Counted from the first letter of the stretch, positions 28,097-37,651 are shown. The stretch is 64,000 bases of DNA from Arthrobacter globiformis (GCF_030818015.1 NZ_JAUSZX010000001.1:2604001-2668000), one strand, 5' to 3'. The notes: generated by a model not told the origin, from the sequence alone. Translations and numbers: made by a program.

Positions 28097-29023
28097 TTAG
28101 TTGAGCTTGGCGGTCTTGATGGCGCCCGATTCCAGGCTCCAGTTGGCGAGCGACTTCTTGTATTCCGGGCTGTCCAGGACATCCTGCACGGCTTTCTGCA
28201 GAGCGGGGGTCAGGGCCGAGCCCTTCTTCAGCCCGACAGACACAAGGTCGCTGTTGCCGACGTTGATCTGGGGGGTGAGGAGGGTGAACGCGTCCGGCTG
28301 CTGCTTCGCGGCCCACGCGAGGGAGGTGGTGTCGTAGAGGATGCCGTCGATGCGCTTTGAGGCCAGCTGGGTCAGCGCGTCCTGGACGTTGGGCAGCGTC
28401 ACGGCGTTGATGGCTGGCTGTCCCTTGGAGGTGCAGGTTTGCTCCGAGAGGGCCGGGAGGCGTTTGAGCTGGCCGGTCGATCCGGCTGTGACGGCTATGT
28501 TCTTACCGCACAGTGTCTCATTGGTGAGCTTCAGCGGATTTCCTGCACTGACTGCTACTGAATTGCCGGCCGTGAAGTAGTCGATCATGTCCAGGACCTT
28601 TAGCCGCTCGGGCGTGGGGGACATGGTGGTGATAGTGAAGTCGTAGCGGCCGCCGTCGATACCGGGAATGATCGTGTCAAAACCGGTGTTTTCAAACTTG
28701 AGCTTCAGGCCGAGCTTCTTGGACACCAGGCGGGCGATGTCCGGATTAAGGCCGATCGGGGTGGTGTTGTCGTCAGCAAGGAACGTCGTCGGCGGATAGT
28801 GCAGGTCCATTGCAACAGTGAGTTCGCCCTTATCCTTGATGGACTGCGGCAGCAGTGCGACGGCGGCCGCATCCGGCTGGACACCCTCGGAAATATCTGC
28901 TGTGTTTGACGTCTTGGAGCTGTCCGGGGCTGGGGTGCTTGCGGCTGTGCCTCCACAGGCGCTCAGGGCCAGCAAGACGCCAAGTGCTGCCGTGGCAGTC
29001 TGAACTTTGTTTCTGGTTTTCAT
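28097..29023 (-). CDS. Polar amino acid ABC transporter binding lipoprotein (copy 2)
   Basis: 308 residues from MKTRNKVQTATAALGVLLAL with AGGGA upstream and lipobox LSAC (Cys23). A longer frame upstream has no support. Family-3 binding protein, close paralogue of 20517-21443 (GELTVAMDLHYPPTTFLADD is identical). First gene of the seven-gene minus-strand operon. The perfect operator at 29210-29221 lies about 190 bp upstream. Confidence 0.92.
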   Translation of the reverse strand: MKTRNKVQTATAALGVLLALSACGGTAASTPAPDSSKTSNTADISEGVQPDAAAVALLPQSIKDKGELTVAMDLHYPPTTFLADDNTTPIGLNPDIARLVSKKLGLKLKFENTGFDTIIPGIDGGRYDFTITTMSPTPERLKVLDMIDYFTAGNSVAVSAGNPLKLTNETLCGKNIAVTAGSTGQLKRLPALSEQTCTSKGQPAINAVTLPNVQDALTQLASKRIDGILYDTTSLAWAAKQQPDAFTLLTPQINVGNSDLVSVGLKKGSALTPALQKAVQDVLDSPEYKKSLANWSLESGAIKTAKLN

Positions 29024-29209
29024 GGTGCTTCCCTTCGAATGGTTCCAGCTGAGGTTGGTCTGGAACGGGTGCAGTATTTCCAGGACTTTCCGCTCGTCTT
29101 GCCATGCTGCTGGCGGAGGCGAAGGTGGTGCTGGCGCTTGTTGCTTCATGCGGGTTGTGATCCGGATCTCGTTCCGCATCCAAGAGCAATGCAACCCTCT
29201 CGATCGCAG

Positions 29210-29221
29210 ATTGTCAACAAT
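29210..29221. promoter_or_regulatory. GntR-type operator palindrome (copy 4)
   Basis: Perfect ATTGTCAACAAT. On the minus strand it overlaps a TTGACA hexamer facing the binding-protein gene at 28097-29023. Flanking GATCGCAG is shared with the degenerate site before the paralogous operon. Confidence 0.65.
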
Positions 29222-29282
29222 TGACGATAAAAAAATCGATGGACTTTGGTGCGGCATTTCTTGAGAAGGAATCTCAGTAAGA

Positions 29283-29316
29283 ACTGTTGACAATTGACAA
29301 TTTTCGGCCCTACAGT
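29283..29316 (+). promoter_or_regulatory. Promoter with GntR-type operator (copy 5) for the plus-strand operon
   Basis: TTGACA (29287-29292), 18-bp spacer, TACAGT (29311-29316). The -35 sits inside ACTGTTGACAAT (29283-29294), one mismatch from the palindrome, followed by another half-site (TTGACAAT). Drives the HAD hydrolase and genes behind it. Confidence 0.6.
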
Positions 29317-29432
29317 CGAGAGCAACGGGCTGAAGAGTGTTCCAGCCTGGAAGACACCGGCAGCTCGGCCAACGGACACCGGATGGCCATCCGCCCGGCC
29401 CTCGCATAAAATTTCTACTGAACGGACGAATC

Positions 29433-30107
29433 ATGGCGACTACGAACTCCCGGCCGAAGTACATCTCTTTTGATGTCTACGGCACGCTGATCAACTTCGA
29501 TATTGATCCCACCACGCGACGTCTGCTTGATGGCCGCATCTCTGAAGAGCAGTGGCCTACGTTCAAGAAGCAGTTCCGCGGGTACCGGTTCGACGAGGTC
29601 CTTGGCGACTACAAGCCGTACGAGCAGATCCTTCAGGATTCCTTTGACCGGGTGTGCAAGCGCTGGGGCATTGGCCCGACCGAAGGCGCCGGCGCAGCGT
29701 TCGCTGAGGCTGTGCGCGGCTGGGTTGCCCACGAGGACGTGCCGGCTCCGCTGAAGCTCATGGGCGACAACTACAAGCTGGTGGCTCTGTCCAACGCAGA
29801 CGACAGCTTCCTGGACATCAGCATTCCCAAGCTCGGCGCTGACTTCCACGCCGTGCTGACCGCTGAGCAGGCCCAGGCCTACAAACCGCGCTACCAGGCG
29901 TTCGAGTACATGCTGGACACTCTGAACGCCAAGCCGGAGGACTTCCTGCACATCTCCTCGCACACACGCTACGACATGCATCCGATGCACGACATGGGCT
30001 TCCGGAACCTCTGGATGCTGGACCGTGGCTATGACCCTATTGGCCCGGGCTACGACCTCAACACTGCTAAGTCCCTGGACGAGATCAACAAGCACCTCGG
30101 TCTCTAA
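29433..30107 (+). CDS. HAD-superfamily hydrolase, haloacid dehalogenase type II-like
   Basis: 224 residues from MATTNSRPKYISFDVYGTLI. Motif I DVYGTL supplies the Asp nucleophile (about residue 14), motif II is ALSNADD, motif III Lys is in QAYKPRYQ and motif IV is around SSHTRYDMHPMHDMG. This is the type II 2-haloacid dehalogenase pattern, but many members are phosphatases or act on other leaving groups. First gene of a seven-gene plus-strand operon of amine and hydroxy-acid enzymes, so dehalogenation is not the obvious role. Confidence 0.85.
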   Translation: MATTNSRPKYISFDVYGTLINFDIDPTTRRLLDGRISEEQWPTFKKQFRGYRFDEVLGDYKPYEQILQDSFDRVCKRWGIGPTEGAGAAFAEAVRGWVAHEDVPAPLKLMGDNYKLVALSNADDSFLDISIPKLGADFHAVLTAEQAQAYKPRYQAFEYMLDTLNAKPEDFLHISSHTRYDMHPMHDMGFRNLWMLDRGYDPIGPGYDLNTAKSLDEINKHLGL

Positions 30108-30134
30108 ACCGACGTCGAGGCGAAAGGTCAAACC

Positions 30135-31412
30135 GTGAAACTCATTCCTTACTGGCTGGACACAGCCGAAGCATCCGGGGACTACCGGCAGACTCCGGTA
30201 CCCGAGAATGTCGATGTGGCAATCATCGGCGCCGGTTTTACGGGGCTGTCCGCCGCCCTGGAATTTGCCAAGCAAGGCGCCAGCGTTGCCGTTTTCGAAC
30301 GCCACACCGTGGGTTGGGGCGCATCCGGCCGCAACGGGGGAATGGCGACGACCGGGTTGGCCATCAGCTTCAGCACCGCGGTCAAGCGCTACGGCGCCAC
30401 GCGCGCCGTGGAGATGTTCCAGGAATACAACGACGCCATCGACACCATCGAGAAGCTCGTGCATGACAATGGCATCGACTGCGACTACAAGCGCTTTGGA
30501 AAGCTCTCGCTGGCCTTCCACAAGTCCCACTATGAGGGCTTCCTGAAGTCGCAGGAGAAGCTGGCCAAACTGGCCGATCACCATGTCACCGTTATCCCGA
30601 AGTCCGAGATCCACAGCGAAATCGGAACGGACTTCTACCAGGGCGCGATGATGGATCCGCTGGGTGCGGGTCTGCATGTCGGGAAGTTCGTCCATGGGCT
30701 GGCGAAGGTGGCCGCTGCTACCGGAGCGGACATCTGCGAGAACGCAGCGGTCACCGAGCTGAAGAAGGTTTCGGGCACCGTGCACGATGTGCACACCACC
30801 CGCGGCATCACCAGGGCCAAGCAGATATTGGTCGCCACCAGCGGCTACACCGGCGGGATCACCCCGTGGCTGCAGCGCCGCGTGATCCCGGTGGGCAGCT
30901 TCATCATTGTGACCGACCCGCTGCCCGAAGACGTAGTCAACCGCATCCTGCCCAACCGTCGCCAAGCCTCGGACAGCAAAATGCTGACCTACTACTTCCG
31001 GATCACGCCGGACAACAGGCTCCTCTTCGGCGGGCGTGCCCGCTTCGCGCTGTCCAGCCCGGACTCGGACGTGAAGAGCGCCGAGATCCTGCGGAAGGCC
31101 ATGCTTGAACTTTTCCCCTACCTTTCCAACGCGAAGGTGGACTACATCTGGGGCGGACTGGTGGATCTCTCCATGGACCAGATGGTCCATGCAGGTGTCC
31201 ACGACGGGCTCTTCTACTCGCTCTGCTACAGCGGACACGGGGTACAGATGGCCGCCCACATGGGCAAGCGGATGGCCCACTACATGGCCGGGGACAAGAG
31301 CGCCAACGTGTGGGAGGACCTAAAAAACCCGCCCGTGCCGGGCCACTTCGGCCCGCCCTGGTTCCTGCCCTTCATCGGCGCAGCCGCCAAGATCATCGAC
31401 CGAGTCAAGTAG
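30135..31412 (+). CDS. FAD-dependent amine oxidoreductase (gamma-glutamylputrescine oxidase-like)
   Basis: 425 residues from a GTG start with GAAAGG eight bases upstream. FAD-binding IIGAGFTGLSAALEF at about residues 30-44; GWGASGRNGGM and SGHGVQMAAHMGKRMAHYMA are typical of PuuB/DAO-family oxidases. It would oxidise a primary or secondary amine to an aldehyde or imine plus ammonia, feeding the aldehyde dehydrogenase encoded 12 bp downstream. The exact amine is unknown. Confidence 0.88.
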   Translation: MKLIPYWLDTAEASGDYRQTPVPENVDVAIIGAGFTGLSAALEFAKQGASVAVFERHTVGWGASGRNGGMATTGLAISFSTAVKRYGATRAVEMFQEYNDAIDTIEKLVHDNGIDCDYKRFGKLSLAFHKSHYEGFLKSQEKLAKLADHHVTVIPKSEIHSEIGTDFYQGAMMDPLGAGLHVGKFVHGLAKVAAATGADICENAAVTELKKVSGTVHDVHTTRGITRAKQILVATSGYTGGITPWLQRRVIPVGSFIIVTDPLPEDVVNRILPNRRQASDSKMLTYYFRITPDNRLLFGGRARFALSSPDSDVKSAEILRKAMLELFPYLSNAKVDYIWGGLVDLSMDQMVHAGVHDGLFYSLCYSGHGVQMAAHMGKRMAHYMAGDKSANVWEDLKNPPVPGHFGPPWFLPFIGAAAKIIDRVK

Positions 31413-31424
31413 GCAAGGGATCAC

Positions 31425-32966
31425 ATGACGCCATCGAAATCCCTCGCTGACGCGCGCCCGGAAACAGGGTACAGCAGGGCAGAAATTGCTAACCTTCCCG
31501 GCGGTGCCTTCTTCGAAGGCCAATGGCAGACCACCGACATGATCGTGGAAATACGGGACCCTGAAGACGGCATTCTGCTCGGCCGGGTCTGCTCATCTTC
31601 GCCCCAGGACGTACGGCGGGCAGTCGCCCACATCCACCGCCATCTTCAGGGTCCAGAGTGGCCTCTGCGGACCCGCAGACAGGCGTTGGAGACCGCAGCC
31701 CAGCTTCTCGCCGATCAGTCTGGGCGATTCGCCAGGATCATCGCCGCGGAGAGCAGCAAAACCATCACCGAGGCGGAGCGTGAGGTGCGACGCTGCATCG
31801 AAACCCTGCGCCTTTCAGCCGCCGCCTCCGGAGAACTTACGGGGGAGACGCTGGGCTTCGAGGACAGCATGGCCGGTGCGGGCAAGATCGGCTGGTACAG
31901 CCGGAAGCCGGTGGGGATTGTTGCCGCGATTACTCCGTTCAACGATCCGCTGAACCTGGTGGCACACAAGCTGGGCCCGGCCCTCATCGGCGGCAACGGC
32001 GTCGTGCTTAAGCCTTCCGGCCGTACCCCGCTGACCGGGCTGGCGTTCGTCCAGTTGCTGCTCGAAGCGGGTGTCCCGTCGGGACGCATCGCCGCGATTG
32101 TCTCCGGGCCCGGCGTTTCCGAAGCGCTGGTGGGTGATGAGCAGGTCGATCTGATTTCCTTCACCGGCGGTCCCCAGACTGCGGACCGCATAGCTGGGAC
32201 AGCCGGAGCCAAGAAGATCCTCTCTGAACTGGGCGGGAACAATGCAACGATCGTCTGTTCCGATGCGGATGCGGTTCAGGCATCTGATGCCATCGTGGCT
32301 GGGGCGTTTGGTGTGGCCGGGCAAAACTGCCTCTCGGTTCAGCGCGTCTACGTGCACATCTCGCTGTTCGAGGACGTACTCGAGCGGGTAACCCGCGGCA
32401 CAAAGGCGCTCAGAACCGGGCCGAAATTCGACCGCAGCACTGACGTGGGCCCGCTCATCTCCGAAGCGGAAGCCCGCCGGGTCGAGGAATGGGTCGAAGA
32501 GGCCAAGGCCGCCGGGGCACGCATCCACGCCGGGGGGAAGCGTCGCAACGCCTACTATGAGCCGACGGTCCTGACCGATGTGCCGGCGGAGTGCCGCGTG
32601 ATCCGCGAGGAAGTGTTCGGTCCGGTCGTCAGCATCATGCCCTTCATCAGCATCGCAGACGCTGTCCATGCCGCCAACAGCTCGGACTACGGACTGCAGG
32701 CCGGCGTCTTTACACAGTCCATCGACCGGGCGCTGGCTCTCGCGGAGAAGCTGCACGTGGGCGCCGTGGTGATCAACGAAACCAGCGACGTCCGCATCGA
32801 TTCCATGCCGTTCGGCGGCTTCAAGAAGTCCGGTGTGGGGCGGGAAGGCGTCCGGTATGCCGTCCACGAGATGACGGAGCCTAAAAGCACCATAGTCAAC
32901 CTCGGAGGATCGGGTCACCGCTGGCAACAGCTGCCGGGCGGCCTGCCGGAACGGAAAATGTCATGA
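31425..32966 (+). CDS. NAD(P)-dependent aldehyde dehydrogenase
   Basis: 513 residues; AAGGGAT upstream. Catalytic Cys302 in GQNCLSVQ and general-base Glu268 in SELGGNNA; cofactor region AAITPFNDPLNLVAHK. Closest in style to succinate-semialdehyde and methylmalonate/sulfolactaldehyde-type ALDHs. It probably oxidises the aldehyde made by the amine oxidase upstream. Overlaps the next gene by 4 bp. Confidence 0.9.
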   Translation: MTPSKSLADARPETGYSRAEIANLPGGAFFEGQWQTTDMIVEIRDPEDGILLGRVCSSSPQDVRRAVAHIHRHLQGPEWPLRTRRQALETAAQLLADQSGRFARIIAAESSKTITEAEREVRRCIETLRLSAAASGELTGETLGFEDSMAGAGKIGWYSRKPVGIVAAITPFNDPLNLVAHKLGPALIGGNGVVLKPSGRTPLTGLAFVQLLLEAGVPSGRIAAIVSGPGVSEALVGDEQVDLISFTGGPQTADRIAGTAGAKKILSELGGNNATIVCSDADAVQASDAIVAGAFGVAGQNCLSVQRVYVHISLFEDVLERVTRGTKALRTGPKFDRSTDVGPLISEAEARRVEEWVEEAKAAGARIHAGGKRRNAYYEPTVLTDVPAECRVIREEVFGPVVSIMPFISIADAVHAANSSDYGLQAGVFTQSIDRALALAEKLHVGAVVINETSDVRIDSMPFGGFKKSGVGREGVRYAVHEMTEPKSTIVNLGGSGHRWQQLPGGLPERKMS

Positions 32967-34060
32967 GCACCCACAAGATCGCTGTCATCCCCGGCGACGG
33001 CATCGGGAACGAAGTCGTCCCTGCTGCTGTCGACTGCCTTGAGCGCATTGCGGAACTTCATTCCCTGGATCTGGAGTTCACGTACTTCGACTGGGGATCC
33101 GAATACTACGCCCGGCACGGCCGGATGATGGCCGAGGACGGGCTGGAGCAGCTCGCCAAGCACCACGCTATTTTCCTGGGCGCGGTGGGTTCGCCGGACG
33201 TTCCGGACACTGAATCGCTGTGGGGGCTGCTGATCCCGATCCGGCGCGAGTTCCAGCAGTACATCAACCTGCGTCCCGTGAAAACGCTCGACGGCGTTGC
33301 GTCACCGCTTGCGGCCAAGCATCCGATCGACCTCCTCATCGTGCGGGAGAACAACGAAGGGGAATATTCGGAGGTCGGCGGCCGCATGTACCGTGGGCAG
33401 CCTGAGGAAAGTGCCATGCAGACCACCGTCTTCACCCGGCTGGGCGTGCTGCGGGCAGCGCACTATGCGGCACGGCTGGCTGCCTCCAGGCGCGGACACC
33501 TTACCTCCGCCACCAAGAGCAACGGCATCGTGCACACCATGCCGTTTTGGGACGAGGTCGTTGGTGAAACGGTTCGCGAGTACCCGGACGTGACGCTCAC
33601 CAGCGAACTGGTGGACGCTTTGGCGGCGCACTTGGTCCTGAAGCCCTGGACGCTGGATGTCATCGTGGCGTCCAACCTGTTCGGCGACATCCTCTCGGAC
33701 CTGGGCAGTGCAGCGACCGGCTCCATCGGCCTGGCGCCCAGCGCCAACCTGAACCCCGAGGGCGACTTCCCGTCCCTCTTCGAGCCGGTTCATGGTTCGG
33801 CTCCGGATATTGCCGGGAAGGGCCTGGCAAACCCGGTGGGGCAGATCTGGTCGGGGGCGATGATGCTGGAGCACCTCGGCCATCCCGAGGCCGCCGCCCA
33901 CCTGCAGGCCGCGTTCGAATCGGCGCTGCGCAACGGCTTCGGCACCCGGGATGTTGGGGGAACCTCGTCGACGTCGGAGTTCACGGCTGCGGTGGTGGCC
34001 GCCATTGATGCGCTTGCCGCAGTCTACGCGGATAGCGCGGCCGCAACGCCAACGGGATGA
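32963..34060 (+). CDS. Tartrate/D-malate dehydrogenase-type beta-decarboxylating dehydrogenase
   Basis: 365 residues beginning MSTHKIAVIPGDGIGNEVVP. FDWGSEYYARHGRMM, SLWGLLIPIRREFQQYINLR and SATKSNGIVHTMPFWDEVV are distinctive of tartrate dehydrogenase/D-malate dehydrogenase rather than 3-isopropylmalate dehydrogenase. Metal-binding Asp residues lie in FGDILSDLG. Converts a 2-hydroxy-dicarboxylate to pyruvate or a related keto acid with CO2 release and NADH. ATGA overlaps on both sides show tight coupling. Confidence 0.88.
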   Translation: MSTHKIAVIPGDGIGNEVVPAAVDCLERIAELHSLDLEFTYFDWGSEYYARHGRMMAEDGLEQLAKHHAIFLGAVGSPDVPDTESLWGLLIPIRREFQQYINLRPVKTLDGVASPLAAKHPIDLLIVRENNEGEYSEVGGRMYRGQPEESAMQTTVFTRLGVLRAAHYAARLAASRRGHLTSATKSNGIVHTMPFWDEVVGETVREYPDVTLTSELVDALAAHLVLKPWTLDVIVASNLFGDILSDLGSAATGSIGLAPSANLNPEGDFPSLFEPVHGSAPDIAGKGLANPVGQIWSGAMMLEHLGHPEAAAHLQAAFESALRNGFGTRDVGGTSSTSEFTAAVVAAIDALAAVYADSAAATPTG

Positions 34061-35055
34061 CCGCCCCGGAACGCAGGCGTCCCGTCGTCGCGGCCCTTTA
34101 CCGGGAGGCGCTGCCGCCCCGCCTGGCGGAGGTCGAGGAGCTCGCGGAGGTTCGGCTGACCAAGGCCGACGGTTTTGCAGAGGCTTTGGACGGCGCCGAC
34201 GTCCTGTATCAGTGGCACTCGTTCTCCCCGGCTTTGCGGGAGAACTGGGGCGCCGCCTCCTCCCTGCAATGGGTCCATGTCACGGCGGCGGGAGTGAGCC
34301 AGCTGATGTTTGATGAGCTGATCGCAAGTGGCGTTACCTACACGAACTCCCGTGGCGTGCTTAGCCGGGCGATCGCGGAGTTCGCACTGGGTTTTGTGCT
34401 GGACATGGCCAAGGATGCCCGGGGTTCGTTCCGGCTGCAGCAGCAGCAACGATGGCAGCACCGGGTCACCCGCAAGATCCACGGCCAGCGCGCTTTGGTG
34501 GTAGGCACCGGGTCCATCGGCCGGGAGATCGCCCGGCTCTTCTGCGCCGTCGGCATGGACGTCGACGGCGCGGGCCGGACCGGCCGTCCCGGGGACGCGG
34601 ACTTCGGACGCATCCACTCCTCGGCCGGCCTCGCCGGAATCGTCCACGGCTACGACGTTGTGGTGCTTGCAGCACCGCTGACTGCTGAGACCAGTGGTTT
34701 GGTTACCGCAGACGTCCTTGCGGCCATGAAGCAGTCCGCGTATGTGATCAACGTAGGCCGCGGGCCCCTGGTGGATACCGGGGCACTGACCGAAGCGCTG
34801 GCCTCGGGAGCGATTGCGGGGGCCGCCCTTGATGTGGTGCACCCCGAGCCGCTGCCCGAAGGCCACGCCCTGTGGGCTATGGAGAACGTCATCATCACGC
34901 CCCACATGAGCGGTGACACGGACGACTATCTCGATGACCTCGGCAAGCTGTTCGTGGACAACCTGAAACGGTACTGCACCGGCGAGCCACTGGAAAACGT
35001 CGTGGACAAGGCCCTCGGGTTCGTCCCGACTCCTGCGCCCTCCCTAGCCAACTAA
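34057..35055 (+). CDS. D-isomer-specific 2-hydroxyacid dehydrogenase
   Basis: 332 residues. NAD-binding GTGSIGREIARLF (about residues 149-161); catalytic Arg in NVGRGPLVDTGAL, Glu in HPEPLPEG and His in ITPHMSGDTDDY. It reduces a 2-keto acid to a D-2-hydroxyacid or the reverse, cytoplasmic. ATGA overlap with the preceding gene. A strong hairpin separates it from the aspartase-like gene. Confidence 0.88.
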   Translation: MTAPERRRPVVAALYREALPPRLAEVEELAEVRLTKADGFAEALDGADVLYQWHSFSPALRENWGAASSLQWVHVTAAGVSQLMFDELIASGVTYTNSRGVLSRAIAEFALGFVLDMAKDARGSFRLQQQQRWQHRVTRKIHGQRALVVGTGSIGREIARLFCAVGMDVDGAGRTGRPGDADFGRIHSSAGLAGIVHGYDVVVLAAPLTAETSGLVTADVLAAMKQSAYVINVGRGPLVDTGALTEALASGAIAGAALDVVHPEPLPEGHALWAMENVIITPHMSGDTDDYLDDLGKLFVDNLKRYCTGEPLENVVDKALGFVPTPAPSLAN

Positions 35056-35062
35056 ACCCATC

Positions 35063-35116
35063 GATTGCTCCGTAAGTGCCGTTTCGAATGTTCAAAAGGG
35101 CGCTTACGGAGCAGTC
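35063..35116. promoter_or_regulatory. 18-bp hairpin before the aspartase-like gene
   Basis: GATTGCTCCGTAAGTGCC (35063-35080) pairs with 35099-35116 over 18 positions, two of them G-T, with an 18-nt loop. It lies 8 bp after the dehydrogenase stop and 16 bp before the chosen aspartase GTG. No T run follows, so attenuation, mRNA processing or a small inserted repeat are all possible. Confidence 0.6.
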
Positions 35117-35132
35117 GGCACAAGGACAAGAC

Positions 35133-36584
35133 GTGACAGACAAATCGACCCTGTTGGAAGCGCCGGATAGCAGAACCGAGACCGACTTCATGGGCCCCCG
35201 GGAGATCCCTGCGGCCGCCTACTGGGGCATCCAGACCCTGCGCGCAGTGGAGAACTTCCCGATCACGGGCACAACAATCTCGGCCTATCCGGGACTCGTC
35301 AGGGCGCTGGCCCAGATCAAGCATGCGGCCGTGTTGGCCAACTTCGATCTGGGACTGATTGATGGGGCCAAAAAGGACGCCATCGTGCAGGCATGCCGGG
35401 AAATTGAACAGGGCCGGCTCCTGGATCAGTTTGTGGTTGATGTCATCCAGGGCGGTGCCGGTACCTCAACGAACATGAATGCCAACGAGGTTATCGCGAA
35501 CCATGCGCTGGAGCATGCAGGCCTCGCCAGGGGCGAGTACTCCGTGATCCACCCAAATGGGGATGTGAACATGGGGCAGTCAACCAACGACGTGTATCCG
35601 ACGGCGATCAAAATCGCCACGATCCAGGGTGCCCACGAACTGTTGGCGGCAATGGCGCATCTCCGCGAAGCACTCGCGCGCAAAGCAGTGGAGTTCGACG
35701 ATGTGGTGAAGGTCGGCCGCACCCAGCTGCAGGACGCCGTGCCGATGACCCTTGGCCAGGAGTTCGGCACGTATGCGGTGATGGTTGACGAGGACGAGCG
35801 GCGGGTCCGCGAGGCCTTGGTTCACCTGCACGAGATCAACCTCGGCGCGACCGCGATCGGTACCGGCATTAATACCCACCCGCGTTATGCCGCCAAGGCC
35901 TGCGCACACCTGCGGCGCATCACCGGGCTGCCGCTTGTAACTGCCGGCAACCTCGTCGAAGCAACGCAGGACTGTGGTGTTTTCGTGCTGTTCTCCGGGA
36001 TGCTCAAACGGGTCGCGGTAAAGCTGTCGAAGATCTGTAACGACCTGCGGCTGCTGTCCTCTGGGCCCCGGGCAGGCTTCGCTGAGATCAACCTTCCCCC
36101 GCGGCAGGCGGGCTCGAGCATCATGCCCGGGAAAGTCAACCCGGTCATTCCTGAAGTGGTGAACCAGGTGGCATTCGAGGTGATCGGGAACGACCTGACC
36201 ATCACCATGGCCGCCGAAGCCGGCCAGCTGCAGCTCAATGCGTTTGAGCCGATCATCGCCCGTTCCATGTTTGCCAGCCTCACCCACCTCACCGCGGCAT
36301 GCCGAACCCTGGCGGACCACTGCATCGACGGGATCACCGCGAACAAGGAATATCTCCGCTCCCAGGTCGAAGCGAGCATCGGTGTCGTCACCGTCCTCAA
36401 CCCGCTCATCGGCTACGACGCGGCCACCTCCATTGCCCGGCAGGCGGTCTCAACGGGCCGCAGCGTCACTTCCCTTGTCCTGGAACGCGGGCTGCTCACG
36501 GCGGACGAACTCGAGAAGATTCTCCGCCCCGAGCACCTGGCAAACCCTCAAGCCCGCACCGGGTCCGTCCCCACAAGCAGTTAA
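35133..36584 (+). CDS. aspA: Aspartate ammonia-lyase-like C-N lyase
   Basis: 483 residues from GTG (TDKSTLLEAPDSRTETDFMG), with AAGGAC upstream; an earlier in-frame ATG lies inside the hairpin and is less likely. Superfamily signature GSSIMPGKVNPVIPEVVNQV is intact, as are GAGTSTNMNANEVIANHALE and MGQSTNDVYPTAIK. It releases ammonia and fumarate from aspartate, or acts on an N-substituted aspartate. Its place in an amine-oxidation operon makes the second option worth considering. Confidence 0.88.
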   Translation: MTDKSTLLEAPDSRTETDFMGPREIPAAAYWGIQTLRAVENFPITGTTISAYPGLVRALAQIKHAAVLANFDLGLIDGAKKDAIVQACREIEQGRLLDQFVVDVIQGGAGTSTNMNANEVIANHALEHAGLARGEYSVIHPNGDVNMGQSTNDVYPTAIKIATIQGAHELLAAMAHLREALARKAVEFDDVVKVGRTQLQDAVPMTLGQEFGTYAVMVDEDERRVREALVHLHEINLGATAIGTGINTHPRYAAKACAHLRRITGLPLVTAGNLVEATQDCGVFVLFSGMLKRVAVKLSKICNDLRLLSSGPRAGFAEINLPPRQAGSSIMPGKVNPVIPEVVNQVAFEVIGNDLTITMAAEAGQLQLNAFEPIIARSMFASLTHLTAACRTLADHCIDGITANKEYLRSQVEASIGVVTVLNPLIGYDAATSIARQAVSTGRSVTSLVLERGLLTADELEKILRPEHLANPQARTGSVPTSS

Positions 36585-36593
36585 GGAGGCACC

Positions 36594-37637
36594 ATGCCCA
36601 CCCTTGCCAAAGCCTTTGTCGCGACTTCGCCTGCCGCCCCTTTGGAACCCGGCACCATCGAACGGCGTGAGCCCGGTGAGTTCGAGGTACAAATTGCCAT
36701 TAAATTCACTGGGATCTGTCACTCCGATATCCACACTGCGCGTGGTGATTGGGCGAGCGTGACATACCCGGTAGTGGTTGGCCATGAGATCGCCGGCGTC
36801 GTCGAGGCGGTTGGAGCCAAGGTGACGCGCCATGCGGTGGGGGACCGCGTCGGCGTGGGCTGCTTTGTGGATTCCTGCCGGGTCTGCGTCAACTGCCGTG
36901 CCGGCGAAGAACAGCACTGCCTCGCAGGATCCACCAGCACGTACAACTCTGTGGGCCGGGACGGCCTGCCGACTGCAGGGGGCTACAGCACGAGCATCGT
37001 CGTGGATGAGAACTACGTGCTGCGGATTCCTGACGGCATTTCGCTTGAAGCGGCCGCCCCTCTGCTGTGCGCCGGCATCACCATGTACTCGCCGCTGCGG
37101 AACTGGAATGCCGGGCCCGGGAAACGTGTGGCGATCATCGGCATGGGCGGCCTGGGCCACATGGGGGTCAAGATGGCGGCCGCCATGGGCGCTGGAGTCA
37201 CGGTACTGAGCCAGTCTCTCAAGAAGCAGGAGGACGCGCTCCGCCTGGGGGCGGAACGCTACTATGCCACGTCGGACCCCGCCACGTTCGAATCCCTGGC
37301 GGGCCACTTTGACCTGATTATCAACACGGTCTCGGCCGATATCGACGTCGACCAGTACCTTTCGCTGCTTGCTTTGGACGGCACGATGGTTCTCGTGGGG
37401 CTGCCCGCGAAGCCGCTGTCCCAACGCGCCTGGTCCCTCGTGGCATTCCGGCGGAATCTCGCCGGATCCAAAATGGGCGGTATACGGCAGACGCAGGAAA
37501 TGCTGAACTTCTGCGCAGCCCGCGGCATCGGGGCTGAAGTCGAGGTCATTCCTGCGACCAAAATCAACGACGCCTTCGACCGGGTTGTCGCCCGCGACGT
37601 CGGGTACCGCTTTGTGATCGACGCAGGCACGTTCTAG
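36594..37637 (+). CDS. Zinc-dependent alcohol dehydrogenase (MDR, cinnamyl-type)
   Basis: 347 residues; AAGGAGG precedes the ATG. Catalytic zinc ligands in [10 protein letters not shown] and GHEIAG, a structural zinc cluster [15 protein letters not shown] at about residues 98-112, and Rossmann motif GMGGLGHMG. The 347-residue length and the Cys spacing fit YahK/AdhC-type aldehyde reductases with NADP preference. Last gene of the operon; probably reduces excess aldehyde or oxidises an alcohol intermediate. Two hairpins follow. Confidence 0.9.
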   Translation: MPTLAKAFVATSPAAPLEPGTIERREPGEFEVQIAIKFTGICHSDIHTARGDWASVTYPVVVGHEIAGVVEAVGAKVTRHAVGDRVGVGCFVDSCRVCVNCRAGEEQHCLAGSTSTYNSVGRDGLPTAGGYSTSIVVDENYVLRIPDGISLEAAAPLLCAGITMYSPLRNWNAGPGKRVAIIGMGGLGHMGVKMAAAMGAGVTVLSQSLKKQEDALRLGAERYYATSDPATFESLAGHFDLIINTVSADIDVDQYLSLLALDGTMVLVGLPAKPLSQRAWSLVAFRRNLAGSKMGGIRQTQEMLNFCAARGIGAEVEVIPATKINDAFDRVVARDVGYRFVIDAGTF

Positions 37638-37651
37638 GACCTTCAAAGCAA

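Larger units (their letters stand above)
29024..29432. other. Divergent regulatory region
   Basis: This 409-bp gap separates the minus-strand transporter operon from the plus-strand catabolic operon. It has no gene but holds two operator palindromes (29210-29221, 29283-29294) 73 bp apart and a good plus-strand promoter. The spacing of about seven helical turns would allow looping between two bound dimers. Confidence 0.6.

Noticed and set aside
29415..31280. 621-residue minus-strand frame opposite the HAD and amine oxidase genes
   Set aside because: A mirror of two clearly functional plus-strand genes with strong motifs; no motif or RBS of its own.
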